DNA from: Zhongshania aquimaris
Lineage (GTDB): Bacteria > Pseudomonadota > Gammaproteobacteria > Pseudomonadales > Spongiibacteraceae
DNA length: 64,000 nt
Direction: 5' to 3'
Assembly (NCBI RefSeq): GCF_019312595.1
Contig: NZ_JAHWDQ010000001.1
Span: 1,552,926 to 1,616,925, forward strand
Each line of letters starts with the position of its first letter. Positions within the stretch are counted from its first letter, which is position 1. Positions 54,586-63,803 of this stretch are shown here, piece after piece. Made by a program: the position numbers and the translations under genes. The notes under the pieces are model-generated. The model saw only the letters and a program-made list of their open reading frames with translations. It was not told the origin of the DNA and did no database searches.

Positions 54586-55600
54586 AACTTCGAGGGTCAG
54601 TCTTTGATTTATGCTTCAAGTCCAAAACCAAAGATCAGATCGCCCTATGAACAGTCATGAACGCACGTCGGCGTCAGTCTTTCAAACCCCAGCGAAACGA
54701 AGTTAATTCCAACTTGTTCCAGCCTATAACTTAACGCAAACTACATCTACTAAACTAGCCGCTAAAAAACAGGCGATGGCTAAATCCACTATCATGGAAG
54801 ATCTTTTTACTCTGGGTGCAAAACTTCCTTGGAAGCTAAGCCTCATCCTTGCCTTTGGCTCCGCAATTGCTTTACACCAACTCTCCCTGATTGATCCGCC
54901 TGTCGTTACCGGCCCGCAAGACCTATCTAAAGTCGTGTTTATACAGGTCGTTAGATTTATCGGGTTGGTCGGCCAATATCTAGTGCCTGGGGCGCTGCTA
55001 TTTGGTGCCCTTGCCAGTTTCATGCAACGCCGCCGAGGTAAGGATTTACTGGCACAAACCAGAACCCAGCCCAAGGGCCTCGGTACGCTCTCATGGCAGC
55101 AATTTGAGCAGCTAGTTGGCGCCATCTTCAGGGAGCAAGGCTATCAGGTTGAAGAGCGCGGCACGCAAGGCGCCGACGGCGGTGTAGATTTGGTACTAAG
55201 GAAAGGTGGCGAGAAGTATCTGGTGCAATGTAAGCACTGGCGATCCATCAAAGTCGGCGTGCCCGTTGTGAGAGAACTTTACGGCGCTATCGCCGCAGAG
55301 GGCGCCGTGGGAGGCTTTGTTGCCACTACCGGACAATTTACTGCTGACGCTAAACGCTTCGTTGAAGGCAGGAACATAAGGCTTATCGATGGCCAGCAGC
55401 TCAGCAAACAAATGAACAAGAGAAGCATTGGAAATGCCCGGATTCAACCTAAGATGACGCCGATACGCCCTGCGATACCCGACTGCCCGTTATGCTATAA
55501 ACCCATGGTTAATCGCGTCGCGAAAAAGGGAGTGCAGTCAGGAAAACAGTTCTGGGGATGCACAAACTTCCCTACCTGCCGGGGTACGCGACCGCTTTAA
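54586..55600 (+). repeat. Direct duplication, copy 2 (REP plus Mrr gene)
   Basis: This is the second copy of the 48341-49356 segment. It lacks one G early in the leader and carries AAAAA in place of AAGGA at the ribosome site. Recombination between the two copies would delete the HipA/HipB-like and M60 genes. Confidence 0.85.
54776..55600 (+). CDS. Membrane-anchored Mrr-type restriction endonuclease with zinc ribbon, copy 2
   Basis: This paralogue of the 48532 gene has the same 274 residues, two N-terminal membrane segments, the GADGGVDLVL/YLVQCKHW nuclease core and the CPLCYKPM...CTNFPTCRGT zinc ribbon. Differences concentrate in residues 40-70 and in the linker before the ribbon. The ribosome site seen in copy 1 is mutated (CTAAAAAACAGG), so translation may be weaker. 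The catalytic residues remain, so it is not an obvious pseudogene. Confidence 0.85.
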   Translation: MAKSTIMEDLFTLGAKLPWKLSLILAFGSAIALHQLSLIDPPVVTGPQDLSKVVFIQVVRFIGLVGQYLVPGALLFGALASFMQRRRGKDLLAQTRTQPKGLGTLSWQQFEQLVGAIFREQGYQVEERGTQGADGGVDLVLRKGGEKYLVQCKHWRSIKVGVPVVRELYGAIAAEGAVGGFVATTGQFTADAKRFVEGRNIRLIDGQQLSKQMNKRSIGNARIQPKMTPIRPAIPDCPLCYKPMVNRVAKKGVQSGKQFWGCTNFPTCRGTRPL

Positions 55601-55771
55601 CAAGCCTAACTGAAGCAGACAATTTTTCTGGAAGCATTTCCTGAAAAAGTCGCGCAAAAATAACTTTAATAATTCCGCTACGAAACAAGATGAAAGATCC
55701 ACCGCGAAGGATAGCCAGAACCTATAACTCATGTGCTCATTCGAAACTTTTTATATTTCGAGTCAAAGTAA

Positions 55772-55793
55772 AAGCCCGCCACAACGAGGGCTT
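55772..55793 (-). terminator. Terminator overlapping the stop of a tiny gene
   Basis: On the minus strand AAGCCC pairs with GGGCTT around a 10-nt loop and is followed by TTACTTTG. The stem overlaps the stop codon of the 21-residue frame. Confidence 0.55.
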
Positions 55794-55857
55794 ATCCATG
55801 AAGTGATTTCTTCCCCCGAGCAACTAGATCCGCAATAAATTCTGCGACCCAACTCAT
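55792..55857 (-). CDS. Possible 21-residue amphipathic peptide gene
   Basis: The frame MSWVAEFIADLVARGKKSL-HG has a strong ribosome site (GGGGAGA, three bases before the ATG) and an immediate terminator, and it is transcribed away from a pair of palindromic operators. Sequence is an amphipathic helix with a basic end, like small membrane-acting peptides. It could also be the truncated start of a lost gene. It is too short to judge by family. Confidence 0.35.
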   Translation of the reverse strand: MSWVAEFIADLVARGKKSLHG

Positions 55858-55889
55858 TGTCTCCCCACCACTGTTCATTCGCAGCGAGC

Positions 55890-55970
55890 GTTCATTATTA
55901 TTGAACAGCCACAGCAAGTGAACATCGCCCATCTTTTTTCATAAAATACTATTGTTCACAAATTATGAAC
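55890..55970. promoter_or_regulatory. Two identical-arm palindromic operators
   Basis: GTTCA-N7-TGAAC occurs at 55890-55906 and again at 55954-55970, 64 bp centre to centre. They lie between the tiny minus-strand frame and the truncated plus-strand frame and look like binding sites for one dimeric repressor. Confidence 0.6.
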
Positions 55971-55981
55971 ATGACAGATTA

Positions 55982-56134
55982 ATGAACAACACATTCCGCC
56001 ACGTTGAAGTTATGAATAACGCACTTGACAAACAGAGCATATTCGATATCACCATAGACCAGCTTCAGAACGAAACCGGTCTATGGCTAAATTTTGATCC
56101 AGCACGCCGTCAGGGGCAGTTCTTTGATTTATGA
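55982..56134 (+). pseudogene. Truncated gene start interrupted by REP-like sequence
   Basis: The frame starts at ATG 55982 or 56012 and reads NNALDKQSIFDITIDQLQNE, TGLWLNFDPA, then runs into GGGCAGTTCTTTGATTTATG, the REP-like motif, where it stops. The helix with LQ-ETGL resembles the opening of AbiEi-type antitoxin or related regulators, but too little is left to be sure. No gene is seen from 56135 to 56372. Confidence 0.35.
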
Positions 56135-56372
56135 CTCAAGGTAAAAAGTTTGCGAGATGTTGATTTTCATCAAATACTAAGCAAGGGTTTTCATATCTAA
56201 ATGATCAACGGCGAGTAATACTTTCGCTTCTAAATTTAATACTCACAGGTAGATAACTGGGTCAATCCATCATATAAATTTCTGTTTTTAATGGCGCAAA
56301 ATTAAATACTATTCAACAAGCATGCAAACTAACGTATTCTCGTATAAAAATAAGAACTGCTGTGAGTAATAA

Positions 56373-57251
56373 ATGAAAGCGCGTGATGTCATTTCATGGT
56401 CTGTCTTTCCGGTGACGGTTGCGGCGGTGCTGCTTGGCGCAGTATGGGCTATCGACGCCGGCCACGCGCCGAGTTTGGTCGCTGGGATCGGAACATTTAC
56501 GAGCCTAGTGCTGGTGGTGACGTTCGAGCGTTTACTTCCCTACCGTAAAGAGTGGAACCAAAGTCAAGGCGACCTGCGCGCGGACTTGCTGTATCTGCCC
56601 AGCTACTTTGGCATCAACGCGCTGGTGCAGCCCTTGGTCGCCGCCGGGGTTGTGCTGGGCGGCGCCATGTTGTCGAATGCCTTGGGCATAGGTCTATGGC
56701 CCTCAGAGTGGCCATTGCTCGCTCAGTTTATGTTGGCCTGCATAGTCGTGGAGTTTTTCGACTACTGGCCTCATCGATGGCTACACGAAGTACCGTTCCT
56801 TTGGCGCTTTCATGCCATTCACCACAACCCAACAAGACTGTACTGGCTTAACGCAACGCGAGCCCATTTTGGCGAAGTGGTGTTTCGCGGTGTCATCAAT
56901 GCGGTGCCGCTGGCACTGGCCGGTGCAAGCGCGGAAGTGTTGGCGCTGGTGGGATTGGCGAACTCCTTACTTGGCCTGTTCCAGCACGCGAATATCAACT
57001 TTAAACTAGGTCCATTAACCTGGATCTTCAGCGTTGGCGAAATGCATCGCTGGCATCATTCGCAGAAGGTGTCTGAGGCAAATCATAATTACGGTAGCAA
57101 CTTCCTGTTTTGGGATGTTGTGTTTGGTACCCGATTCCGTGATACAAAAAGATCTGGCCCGGAGCGTCTTGGAATCGATAATGACTCCATTCCAGCCAGC
57201 TGGTGGTCGCAACTTTCGGTGCCTTTTAAAGCGCATAAAAATAATCTATGA
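56373..57251 (+). CDS. Sterol desaturase / fatty-acid hydroxylase superfamily protein
   Basis: This 292-residue integral membrane protein has several hydrophobic segments and the three histidine clusters of the family: HRWLHEVPFLWRFHAIHH and later EMHRWHHSQ, which hold a di-iron centre. It hydroxylates or desaturates a lipid or sterol. The exact substrate is unknown. It is followed after about 170 bp by an acyl-CoA synthetase gene, consistent with a lipid role. Confidence 0.88.
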   Translation: MKARDVISWSVFPVTVAAVLLGAVWAIDAGHAPSLVAGIGTFTSLVLVVTFERLLPYRKEWNQSQGDLRADLLYLPSYFGINALVQPLVAAGVVLGGAMLSNALGIGLWPSEWPLLAQFMLACIVVEFFDYWPHRWLHEVPFLWRFHAIHHNPTRLYWLNATRAHFGEVVFRGVINAVPLALAGASAEVLALVGLANSLLGLFQHANINFKLGPLTWIFSVGEMHRWHHSQKVSEANHNYGSNFLFWDVVFGTRFRDTKRSGPERLGIDNDSIPASWWSQLSVPFKAHKNNL

Positions 57252-57423
57252 AGGGACCTAACTGAACTCAATATTGCCCCGCTTGCTCGAGCCTATATTG
57301 AATGCTGTAATACTGGCATGCATCGCAAGCGCGGCGCGAGATTGCTCAACAGCTTTGACCAACGCTGCTCTTCGGCAACCTCGTGTATGACGGGGAATCC
57401 TCGGGTGGCCACATCAATTTGAT

Positions 57424-59112
57424 ATGGATCCAATTGCGATGACCACTGCGACTCAAAACTCCATTCTTTCTCGCCTCTATCACTGGGAAAAAACCGCGCC
57501 GAACGCCGTTCACTTTGTGCAGCCCATAGGCAACGGGGAAGTCGAAGAATTGACTTGGGCACAGTGCATGGACCAAGTGCGACGCATGGCCGCGTATTTA
57601 AAGTCCTTGAACCTGCCAGACAAAAGTCAGATTGCTCTGATCGGTAAAAACAGCGCGCACTGGATGCTGGCCGACTGGGCGATCTGGATGGCAGGTCATG
57701 TCACCGTACCGCTGTATCCCACACTCAATGCCGAAACTGTGCGCTACATTCTTGACCACAGCGAGGCACGGCTGGTGTTCATCGGCAAACTTGATGACTG
57801 GGAGATGATGCGCGGCGGTATTCCCAAAGATCTACCCGGTGTGGTTTTGCCGCTGGCGCCCACTGATACCGGCTATACCGACTGGGCTACGCTTTGCGCT
57901 ACGCAGACGCCGCTGGCCGGCGATATTGAACGCGATCCGCAGGAAATGGCCACCATCGTCTACACCTCAGGCAGCACTGGCCAGCCCAAAGGCGTGATGC
58001 ATAGTTTCAATACATTCCGTGTCGTTGGAGAGATCTATTCCAAAATTCTCGGGTTCGGCCAGGAGGATCGCTGCCTGTCGTATCTGCCACTGGCGCACAT
58101 CTACGAGCGCATGGGCGTGGAAATTCCGTCCTGTTACGCGGGTTTCAAAGTCTTCTTTGCAGAAAGCCTGCAAACGTTTCCGGCGGACCTGCGTCGCGCA
58201 CGACCCACTGGCTTTCTTTCCGTGCCACGACTGTGGACCAAATTTGAATCCGCGGTGGACGCCAAGATACCGAAGAAAAAACAGCGAATCCTTTTTCGCA
58301 TTCCCATTATCGGCAAGAAGGTCAAGCACAAGATCCTAATCCAGCTCGGCCTTCAGGATTGCCGCTTCGCTGCCACCGGCTCGGCGCCGCTGCCACCGAC
58401 AACGGTCGAATGGTACCGCAGCCTGGGCCTAGAGTTGCTAGAAGGCTATGGCATGTCCGAAGATTTCGGCATCTCACACGTCACACGGCCTGGCGAGTCC
58501 AAAATCGGCTACGTCGGGCGGCCCAACGAAGGCGTCGAGGCGCGCATTGAAGCCAATGGAGAGATAGTAATCAAGAGTCCCGCAGGCATGATGGGCTATT
58601 TCAAAGATCCGGAGAAAACCGCTGAATCCTTCACCGCCGACGGCTTCTTCAAGACCGGTGACATGGGTGAGTACGACGCACAGGGCAAGCTCAGAATCAC
58701 CGGTCGTATCAAGGAATTGTTCAAGACATCCAAAGGCAAGTACGTGGCGCCGGTACCCATCGAGAACCGCCTTGGCAGAAGTTCAAATGTGGAAGTGGCC
58801 TGTGTCGGCGGTGCTAATCAGCCTGCCACCCACGCCCTGATTTTGCTCTCTGAAGATCTGCGTGTAGCACTCGACAAGGGCGCCGATCGCAAGTCCGTAG
58901 AGAAGGAACTAATGCAGGCCATGGAAGAAGCCAACGCCGAGCTAGACCCACACGAACATCTGCAGTTTTTAGTTGTGGTCAAGGACGTGTGGACCATCGA
59001 AAACGAATTCCTCACGCCGACGATGAAGATCAAACGCAACGTCATTGAAAAGCACTACGCCGACCGAACAGATGGCTGGTACTCACAGCAGCAGAAGGTA
59101 ATCTGGGAGTAG
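57424..59112 (+). CDS. Long-chain acyl-CoA synthetase-like AMP-forming ligase
   Basis: This 562-residue enzyme activates fatty acids to acyl-CoA with ATP. The phosphate loop is VYTSGSTGQPKGVM (about residues 180-193), with EGYGMSEDFG as the adenine motif, FKTGDMGEY as the ATP-binding motif and the hinge GRIKELFKTSKGKYVAP; the long-chain (FACS-type) layout with VPRLWTKFE is clear. A start at ATG 57439 is an alternative. Probably cytosolic or membrane-associated. Confidence 0.92.
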   Translation: MDPIAMTTATQNSILSRLYHWEKTAPNAVHFVQPIGNGEVEELTWAQCMDQVRRMAAYLKSLNLPDKSQIALIGKNSAHWMLADWAIWMAGHVTVPLYPTLNAETVRYILDHSEARLVFIGKLDDWEMMRGGIPKDLPGVVLPLAPTDTGYTDWATLCATQTPLAGDIERDPQEMATIVYTSGSTGQPKGVMHSFNTFRVVGEIYSKILGFGQEDRCLSYLPLAHIYERMGVEIPSCYAGFKVFFAESLQTFPADLRRARPTGFLSVPRLWTKFESAVDAKIPKKKQRILFRIPIIGKKVKHKILIQLGLQDCRFAATGSAPLPPTTVEWYRSLGLELLEGYGMSEDFGISHVTRPGESKIGYVGRPNEGVEARIEANGEIVIKSPAGMMGYFKDPEKTAESFTADGFFKTGDMGEYDAQGKLRITGRIKELFKTSKGKYVAPVPIENRLGRSSNVEVACVGGANQPATHALILLSEDLRVALDKGADRKSVEKELMQAMEEANAELDPHEHLQFLVVVKDVWTIENEFLTPTMKIKRNVIEKHYADRTDGWYSQQQKVIWE

Positions 59113-59125
59113 TGCCGCAGTTTAC

Positions 59126-59155
59126 GCTCAATGCCTACGCAGTTAGGCATTGAGC
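59126..59155 (+). terminator. Terminator behind the acyl-CoA synthetase gene
   Basis: GCTCAATGCCTA and TAGGCATTGAGC form a 12-bp perfect stem around a 6-nt loop, followed by CTTTC. It is a strong hairpin 13 bp after the stop. The remaining gap to 59346 shows no gene. Confidence 0.7.
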
Positions 59156-59346
59156 CTTTCACACTCCAGCTTGGTTTAAACGACTGCATTCTTCTTTTCA
59201 AATTTTGTAAATTAAGAGCCACAGCACTACAGTTAGAACAGCGCTATGAAGGCAGAATAAATGCCATTAATAGATTGTGGTTTTAAAATAATCGGAAGTG
59301 GCTAACTTACCGTACTGATTAGTAGTGGACTGAAAAAGGCTTAATT

Positions 59347-60717
59347 ATGCGTAAAAAACCCATCATCAGTACCTTGGCCACCTTGGTATGCCTGACCTTA
59401 GCAGGATGTGGCAATGATGGCTCGACGGCGAATGGTAAAGTACGTGCAGTCAGTGACATCAAGGCCTCTGGCGAACTTAGAGTGCTGATGCGCAATGCAC
59501 CTACAATTTACTACTTAGATAAATACAACCATCCGGCTGGGCCGGAATACCAGATGGCCGAGGCATTTGCCGAGCATCTTGGGGTTAAGCTTGTTGTTGT
59601 GCTTGAAGAAACTATCAACGACACGTTGACCGCGCTGAAAGCCGGAAAAGCCGATATGGCGGCGTCTGGCCTCACCATCACGGACCAACGCAAATCACAG
59701 TTCCTTTTCACTAAACAAATTGAGAGCGTTACTGAGCAGTTAGTCTGTCGACGTGGTGGCAATGTAGCGAAATCATTAGAGCAGCTTAGCAAGGTCTCAA
59801 TAGAGGTAGTCACGGGTAGTAGCTACGAAGAAACACTAGAGACCCTTAAACTTAGCAACCCTCAGTTAAGTTGGAAAAGTAATACGCAAACGGGCACTGA
59901 AGCGCTATTGCAAAAAGTGTGGAATAGCAAAATTGATTGCACCATAGCAGATTCAACTATTGTCGACGTGAATCGCCGCTTCATGCCAGAGCTTATAGTT
60001 TTACTAGACGTGAGCAAGCCGAAGTCACAAGCCTGGATGATGCCTAACAGTGGCAAATCACTCAAATCTGAAGCGGATACGTGGCTGAATAGCAGCGCAG
60101 GTAAAGCTATCGCCAAGACAGTACACAACCGTTATTACAGTTACATAGAGCAGTTTGATTTCGTCGATATACGCACTTTAACAAAGCGAATTGAAGACCG
60201 GCTGCCTAAGTATGAGTCGATCTTTGCCAAAGCGGCTAAAACGCACAATATCGATGAATCGCTAATGGCCGCGCAGGCCTACCAGGAATCGCATTGGGAT
60301 GCCCAAGCCAAAAGCCCCACCGGGGTAAGAGGCATAATGATGCTGACTCAAAACACCGCAAAATCTTTGGGCGTAAAAGATCGCCTAAACCCCAAGGAAG
60401 CCATTCCGGCTGGCGCCCTGTATCTAGATCAGATGCGAGAAAAATTTGACGAGGCGATTCCCGAACCAGATCGCACCTATATGGCATTGGCTGCCTACAA
60501 TATAGGTCGAGCGCATATGCACGATGCTCAGACCTTAGCGCGGAAACTCGGCAAAGACCCCAAAAAGTGGTCTGATCTTAGAGAAGTCCTGCCCATGCTG
60601 TCGGACAAGCGTTACTACAAAGATTTAAAATACGGATACGCACGGGGCTTAGAGCCGGTGCGCTATGTACAACGCATCCGCAACTACGAAGATATCATTA
60701 AAGAATACGACAACTGA
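59347..60717 (+). CDS. mltF: MltF-like membrane-bound lytic transglycosylase
   Basis: This 456-residue lipoprotein (signal with LTLAGC-G lipobox near residue 21) has an N-terminal periplasmic solute-binding-type domain (GELRVLMRNAP...MAEAFAEHLGVKL) and a C-terminal SLT domain. The SLT part shows LMAAQAYQESHWDAQAKSPT, with the catalytic Glu in YQESHW, and GVRGIMML. It cleaves peptidoglycan glycan strands from the outer-membrane side, with control by the binding domain. The usual purL neighbour is absent here. Confidence 0.93.
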   Translation: MRKKPIISTLATLVCLTLAGCGNDGSTANGKVRAVSDIKASGELRVLMRNAPTIYYLDKYNHPAGPEYQMAEAFAEHLGVKLVVVLEETINDTLTALKAGKADMAASGLTITDQRKSQFLFTKQIESVTEQLVCRRGGNVAKSLEQLSKVSIEVVTGSSYEETLETLKLSNPQLSWKSNTQTGTEALLQKVWNSKIDCTIADSTIVDVNRRFMPELIVLLDVSKPKSQAWMMPNSGKSLKSEADTWLNSSAGKAIAKTVHNRYYSYIEQFDFVDIRTLTKRIEDRLPKYESIFAKAAKTHNIDESLMAAQAYQESHWDAQAKSPTGVRGIMMLTQNTAKSLGVKDRLNPKEAIPAGALYLDQMREKFDEAIPEPDRTYMALAAYNIGRAHMHDAQTLARKLGKDPKKWSDLREVLPMLSDKRYYKDLKYGYARGLEPVRYVQRIRNYEDIIKEYDN

Positions 60718-60726
60718 GCCAGTGGT

Positions 60727-60766
60727 GCCGCCTAGCGCAAACACAAGCTTGTTTGTGCTAGACGGC
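60727..60766. terminator. Long hairpin after mltF
   Basis: GCCGCCTAGCGCAAACACA pairs almost completely with TGTTTGTGCTAGACGGC around AGCT. It lacks a clean T-run, but its place directly after the stop suggests transcription ending or mRNA 3' protection. Confidence 0.55.
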
Positions 60767-60829
60767 ATTGAATGGCTAAACTAATTTCCATCCACCTAAG
60801 ATATTTGCAGAACTATAAAAGCAGCCTAA

Positions 60830-61006
60830 CTACCCCCTAGCGAACACTGCCAATTCACATCCCTCCTCCATACAGGTGATCACTATCTCGGCCATAGCGG
60901 CTATCCTTGTCTCATTGTCACCATTAGATGGTAGGCGCCCAAGGATACGTTGATCTTCGTTTATTTTTGCGAGCTCAATCTTGATTCCGGCGTTTATAAG
61001 TGCTCA
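60830..61006 (-). pseudogene. Coding remnant without start codon
   Basis: On the minus strand a 58-codon stretch opens after a TGA and reads INAGIKIELAKINEDQRILG, then RLPSNGDNETRIAAMAEIV and a Cys-containing end before TAG. It has protein-like composition but no start upstream; the first ATG leaves only about 20 residues. I treat it as the tail of a decayed gene in the 340-bp mltF-oxidoreductase gap. Confidence 0.3.
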
Positions 61007-61059
61007 GCGAGTACGCTGATTTCGATCTCACATAATATAAACATCAAAAGAGCCTGATT

Positions 61060-62289
61060 ATGCCAGCACCCCAATCCGCGTTTAGCCCTCTCACTATCGG
61101 GCCCATCACCTTGGCAAACCGTTTTATCAAGTCTGGTGCCAATGAAAATATGTACCGCAAGGGCTTCCCAACCAAAGCCTTGCTCAAACACCATCGCGAA
61201 CTGGCAGCGGGTGGCGTGGGCTTAACGACCTTAGCCTATGCTGCAGTAGCCAAGATTGGCCGCACGTTGCCTGACCAACTTTGGCTGCGCGACGAGGTGA
61301 TACCTGACCTAAAGGCGATCACTGATGCCATACACGCGGAGGGCGGCAAGGCGTCTTTGCAAATCACCCACGGCGGCTCGTTTGTTACCAGTATCTGGGT
61401 TCCTCGGCCCACTATCAGCGCGTCTAGCGGATTAAATGTCGCAGGCCTATTCCACGGTAATATCTGGCAACGGGCTATGAACGAAGACGATATGAGCCGA
61501 GTGATCAACGAATTTGCAGAGGGCGCAAAATTCGCCGAGCGCGCTGGCTTTGACGCGGTGGAAATTCACATGGGTCACGGCTACTTGCTGAACCAATTTA
61601 TTTCACCGCTAAGTAACAAACGCAGTGACGAGTACGGTGGTAATGCCGCAAATCGCGCGCGCTTTCCTGCCCGCGTGCTTAGCGCTGTTAAACAAGCGGT
61701 AGGTGACAAACTCGCGGTTATCGCCAAAATCAATGTCGCCGATGGTGTGAGGCGCGGTTCGAACGCCGAAGATGCAGCGGTTACAGCGAAGGTACTGGAG
61801 GAGGCCGGAGCGGATTTGCTGGTACTTTCCGGTGGTCGCAATGTGGAATCCACGTGGTTTATGTTTGGCAGCCCAATGAATCAAGAGGCCTTTGCTGAGG
61901 TGTTTAAGTACAAACCCTTGCAGCGCCTGTTAATGAAAGCCGCCGCGATGGGAACACCCAAAGACCTAAAATTCAAAGAGATGTATTTTCGGGATTACTC
62001 CCTCAAGGTTAGAGAGGCGGTAACAATGCCGCTTGCCTATCTGGGCGGAATTAAAAGCTTAGCAAATATCGAACAGGCCATGTCAGATGGTTTTGATGCA
62101 GTAGTCATGGCTAGAGTACTGCTGCACGACGCCGCATTAGTGAACAAATTAAAAAGTGGCGAAATCTCCGCGTCAGGCTGCACTAACTGCAATGCCTGTA
62201 TTCCACAGATCTACAATGAAGCGGGCACCTACTGTGTGTTAAACACACCCAACGATCCAGCACTGAATAAAATTCGCGCCGCTGAGTAG
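61060..62289 (+). CDS. NADH:flavin oxidoreductase, old yellow enzyme family
   Basis: This FMN-dependent enzyme has 409 residues with a TIM-barrel start FSPLTIGPITLANRFIKSG, the HGGSF and FAERAGFDAVEIHMGHGYLLNQF segments, and SNKRSDEYGG. It extends to a short C-terminal cysteine set CTNCNACIPQ, as in the 2,4-dienoyl-CoA-reductase-like branch but without its second flavin domain. It reduces activated C=C bonds; the natural substrate is unknown. The gene stands alone. Confidence 0.88.
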   Translation: MPAPQSAFSPLTIGPITLANRFIKSGANENMYRKGFPTKALLKHHRELAAGGVGLTTLAYAAVAKIGRTLPDQLWLRDEVIPDLKAITDAIHAEGGKASLQITHGGSFVTSIWVPRPTISASSGLNVAGLFHGNIWQRAMNEDDMSRVINEFAEGAKFAERAGFDAVEIHMGHGYLLNQFISPLSNKRSDEYGGNAANRARFPARVLSAVKQAVGDKLAVIAKINVADGVRRGSNAEDAAVTAKVLEEAGADLLVLSGGRNVESTWFMFGSPMNQEAFAEVFKYKPLQRLLMKAAAMGTPKDLKFKEMYFRDYSLKVREAVTMPLAYLGGIKSLANIEQAMSDGFDAVVMARVLLHDAALVNKLKSGEISASGCTNCNACIPQIYNEAGTYCVLNTPNDPALNKIRAAE

Positions 62290-62333
62290 CATTTTCCCTT
62301 CAATGCAATTCCAAAACACTTAACAATAAATTT

Positions 62334-62363
62334 GCCCTCAGTCCCTTAGACGGGATCGAGGGC
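62334..62363 (+). terminator. GC-rich hairpin after the flavin oxidoreductase
   Basis: GCCCTC/GAGGGC with inner GTCCC/GGGAT forms a stacked stem after the stop codon. No T-run follows, so strength is uncertain. Confidence 0.4.
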
Positions 62364-62482
62364 GGGGCGCACACACAAAAACAAACCGTCACCTATTTGA
62401 CAAACTTATACCTACAGATTTGTTATCATCGCTAACATTTAGGCGCGATCTACGCGCCCATTGCTTAATAGAGGGAGTGGCA

Positions 62483-63763
62483 ATGCGACTGATCAAGACT
62501 GTACTGCTGTTATTACTGCTGGTGCTTGCCATTGGCTTGTTTCTTATTAGTCGCCCGCTGACACCAGTCGGCCCTGCACTTGTGGCTAATACTCCAGTTG
62601 ACCGCGCTGCAGCAGAGCTGCAAAGCGCCGTTGTGGTGGGCAGCAATTGGGACGGCACCGCCGAGGTATTCGACCCCGAATCCTTTGCGATTTTAGCGCG
62701 CTATAACCTGGTACCGGATATTGAGGAGCGCTTTGCCGAGATTAACGACAGCCTCTATCGACGCATTGCCGCGCGTTTTATTCGCACCGTAATCGGCGAA
62801 GGCAACGACCAGTTGGTAGACGACCTTTTCCCCTCAAAAGATGGCCGTTATCTATTTGTGTCTCGCCCAAGTTTCGCCGATGCCATCGCACTGGACGTCA
62901 CGACCGGGAAAATCGCGTGGCGCACCAAGGTGAAAGGCGTTCGCTCTGACCATGCTGCGCTCTCGCCAGACGGCAAGATCTTTTTAATTTCTGCGTCTAC
63001 CGGTGGCGTCGTTCATGCCATTGATACCGCCACCGGCGACATCGTCGATAACTTTTACCCAGGCGACCAGCCTCACGAAAGTAACTACTCCAAAGACGGC
63101 CAACGCATTTACCATGCCTCTATTGGCCGCGTGTTCGTACCCACAACAGCCGACTGGCTAGATGGACTCAAGGGCGAACGTCGCTTTGTCATTGCCGACG
63201 CCAACACCTACGAGGTACTAAACACCGTGGACATGCGCGAAAAGCTCGAGGAGTACGGCATGGACTGGGTGGATTCTGCAGTGCGCCCTATGGCGATCAT
63301 GCCTGATGAAAGCTACGCCTATATGCAAATTTCCTTCTATCACGGATTCTTCGAATACGATCTGAAAAAACACCGCATCACTCGTCACCTTGAATTGCCG
63401 GTACCGCCACAAATTCAGGCGATGCCCCTGCGACAATACCAGCTTAATTCCGCCCACCACGGCTTGGCACTCAACCACACAGGCACAAAGCTATGTGTTG
63501 CCGCCACTATGTCTGGTTATGCGGCCATTGTGGATCGGGAAAGTTTCGAATACACCATTGTTACACTGTCAGAAGAGCCACTGGGCTCCAAGCCTTACTG
63601 GTCAACTGAAAGCGAAGACGGCAAGCACTGTTACGTGTCGAGCAGCGAACAGGATACCGTTGTCGTCATCGACTTTGAGACGGCTGAGCAAGTGGCCACC
63701 GTGCCGGTAGGTAACCACCCGCAAAGGATTCGCACCGGCAAATTATTGCTGCCCGCGCGTTAA
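62483..63763 (+). CDS. Membrane-anchored YncE/YVTN-type beta-propeller protein
   Basis: I start at the ATG at 62483, preceded by GAGGGAG, because it opens an N-terminal membrane helix ([20 protein letters not shown]); a longer frame to 62420 has no such signal. The 426-residue product repeats the beta-propeller blade pattern (for example [34 protein letters not shown], and late [17 protein letters not shown]). The propeller should face the periplasm. Function is unknown; family members bind other proteins or redox partners. Confidence 0.82.
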   Translation: MRLIKTVLLLLLLVLAIGLFLISRPLTPVGPALVANTPVDRAAAELQSAVVVGSNWDGTAEVFDPESFAILARYNLVPDIEERFAEINDSLYRRIAARFIRTVIGEGNDQLVDDLFPSKDGRYLFVSRPSFADAIALDVTTGKIAWRTKVKGVRSDHAALSPDGKIFLISASTGGVVHAIDTATGDIVDNFYPGDQPHESNYSKDGQRIYHASIGRVFVPTTADWLDGLKGERRFVIADANTYEVLNTVDMREKLEEYGMDWVDSAVRPMAIMPDESYAYMQISFYHGFFEYDLKKHRITRHLELPVPPQIQAMPLRQYQLNSAHHGLALNHTGTKLCVAATMSGYAAIVDRESFEYTIVTLSEEPLGSKPYWSTESEDGKHCYVSSSEQDTVVVIDFETAEQVATVPVGNHPQRIRTGKLLLPAR

Positions 63764-63778
63764 GACTATTGGATGGAT

Positions 63779-63803
63779 AAGTGCGGCAGTGAGATCCGCA
63801 CTT
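63779..63803 (+). terminator. Hairpin after the beta-propeller gene
   Basis: AAGTGCGG and CCGCACTT form an 8-bp stem, followed by GTCCTATT. It is close behind the stop codon. The remaining 200 bp to the window end show no gene. Confidence 0.55.
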
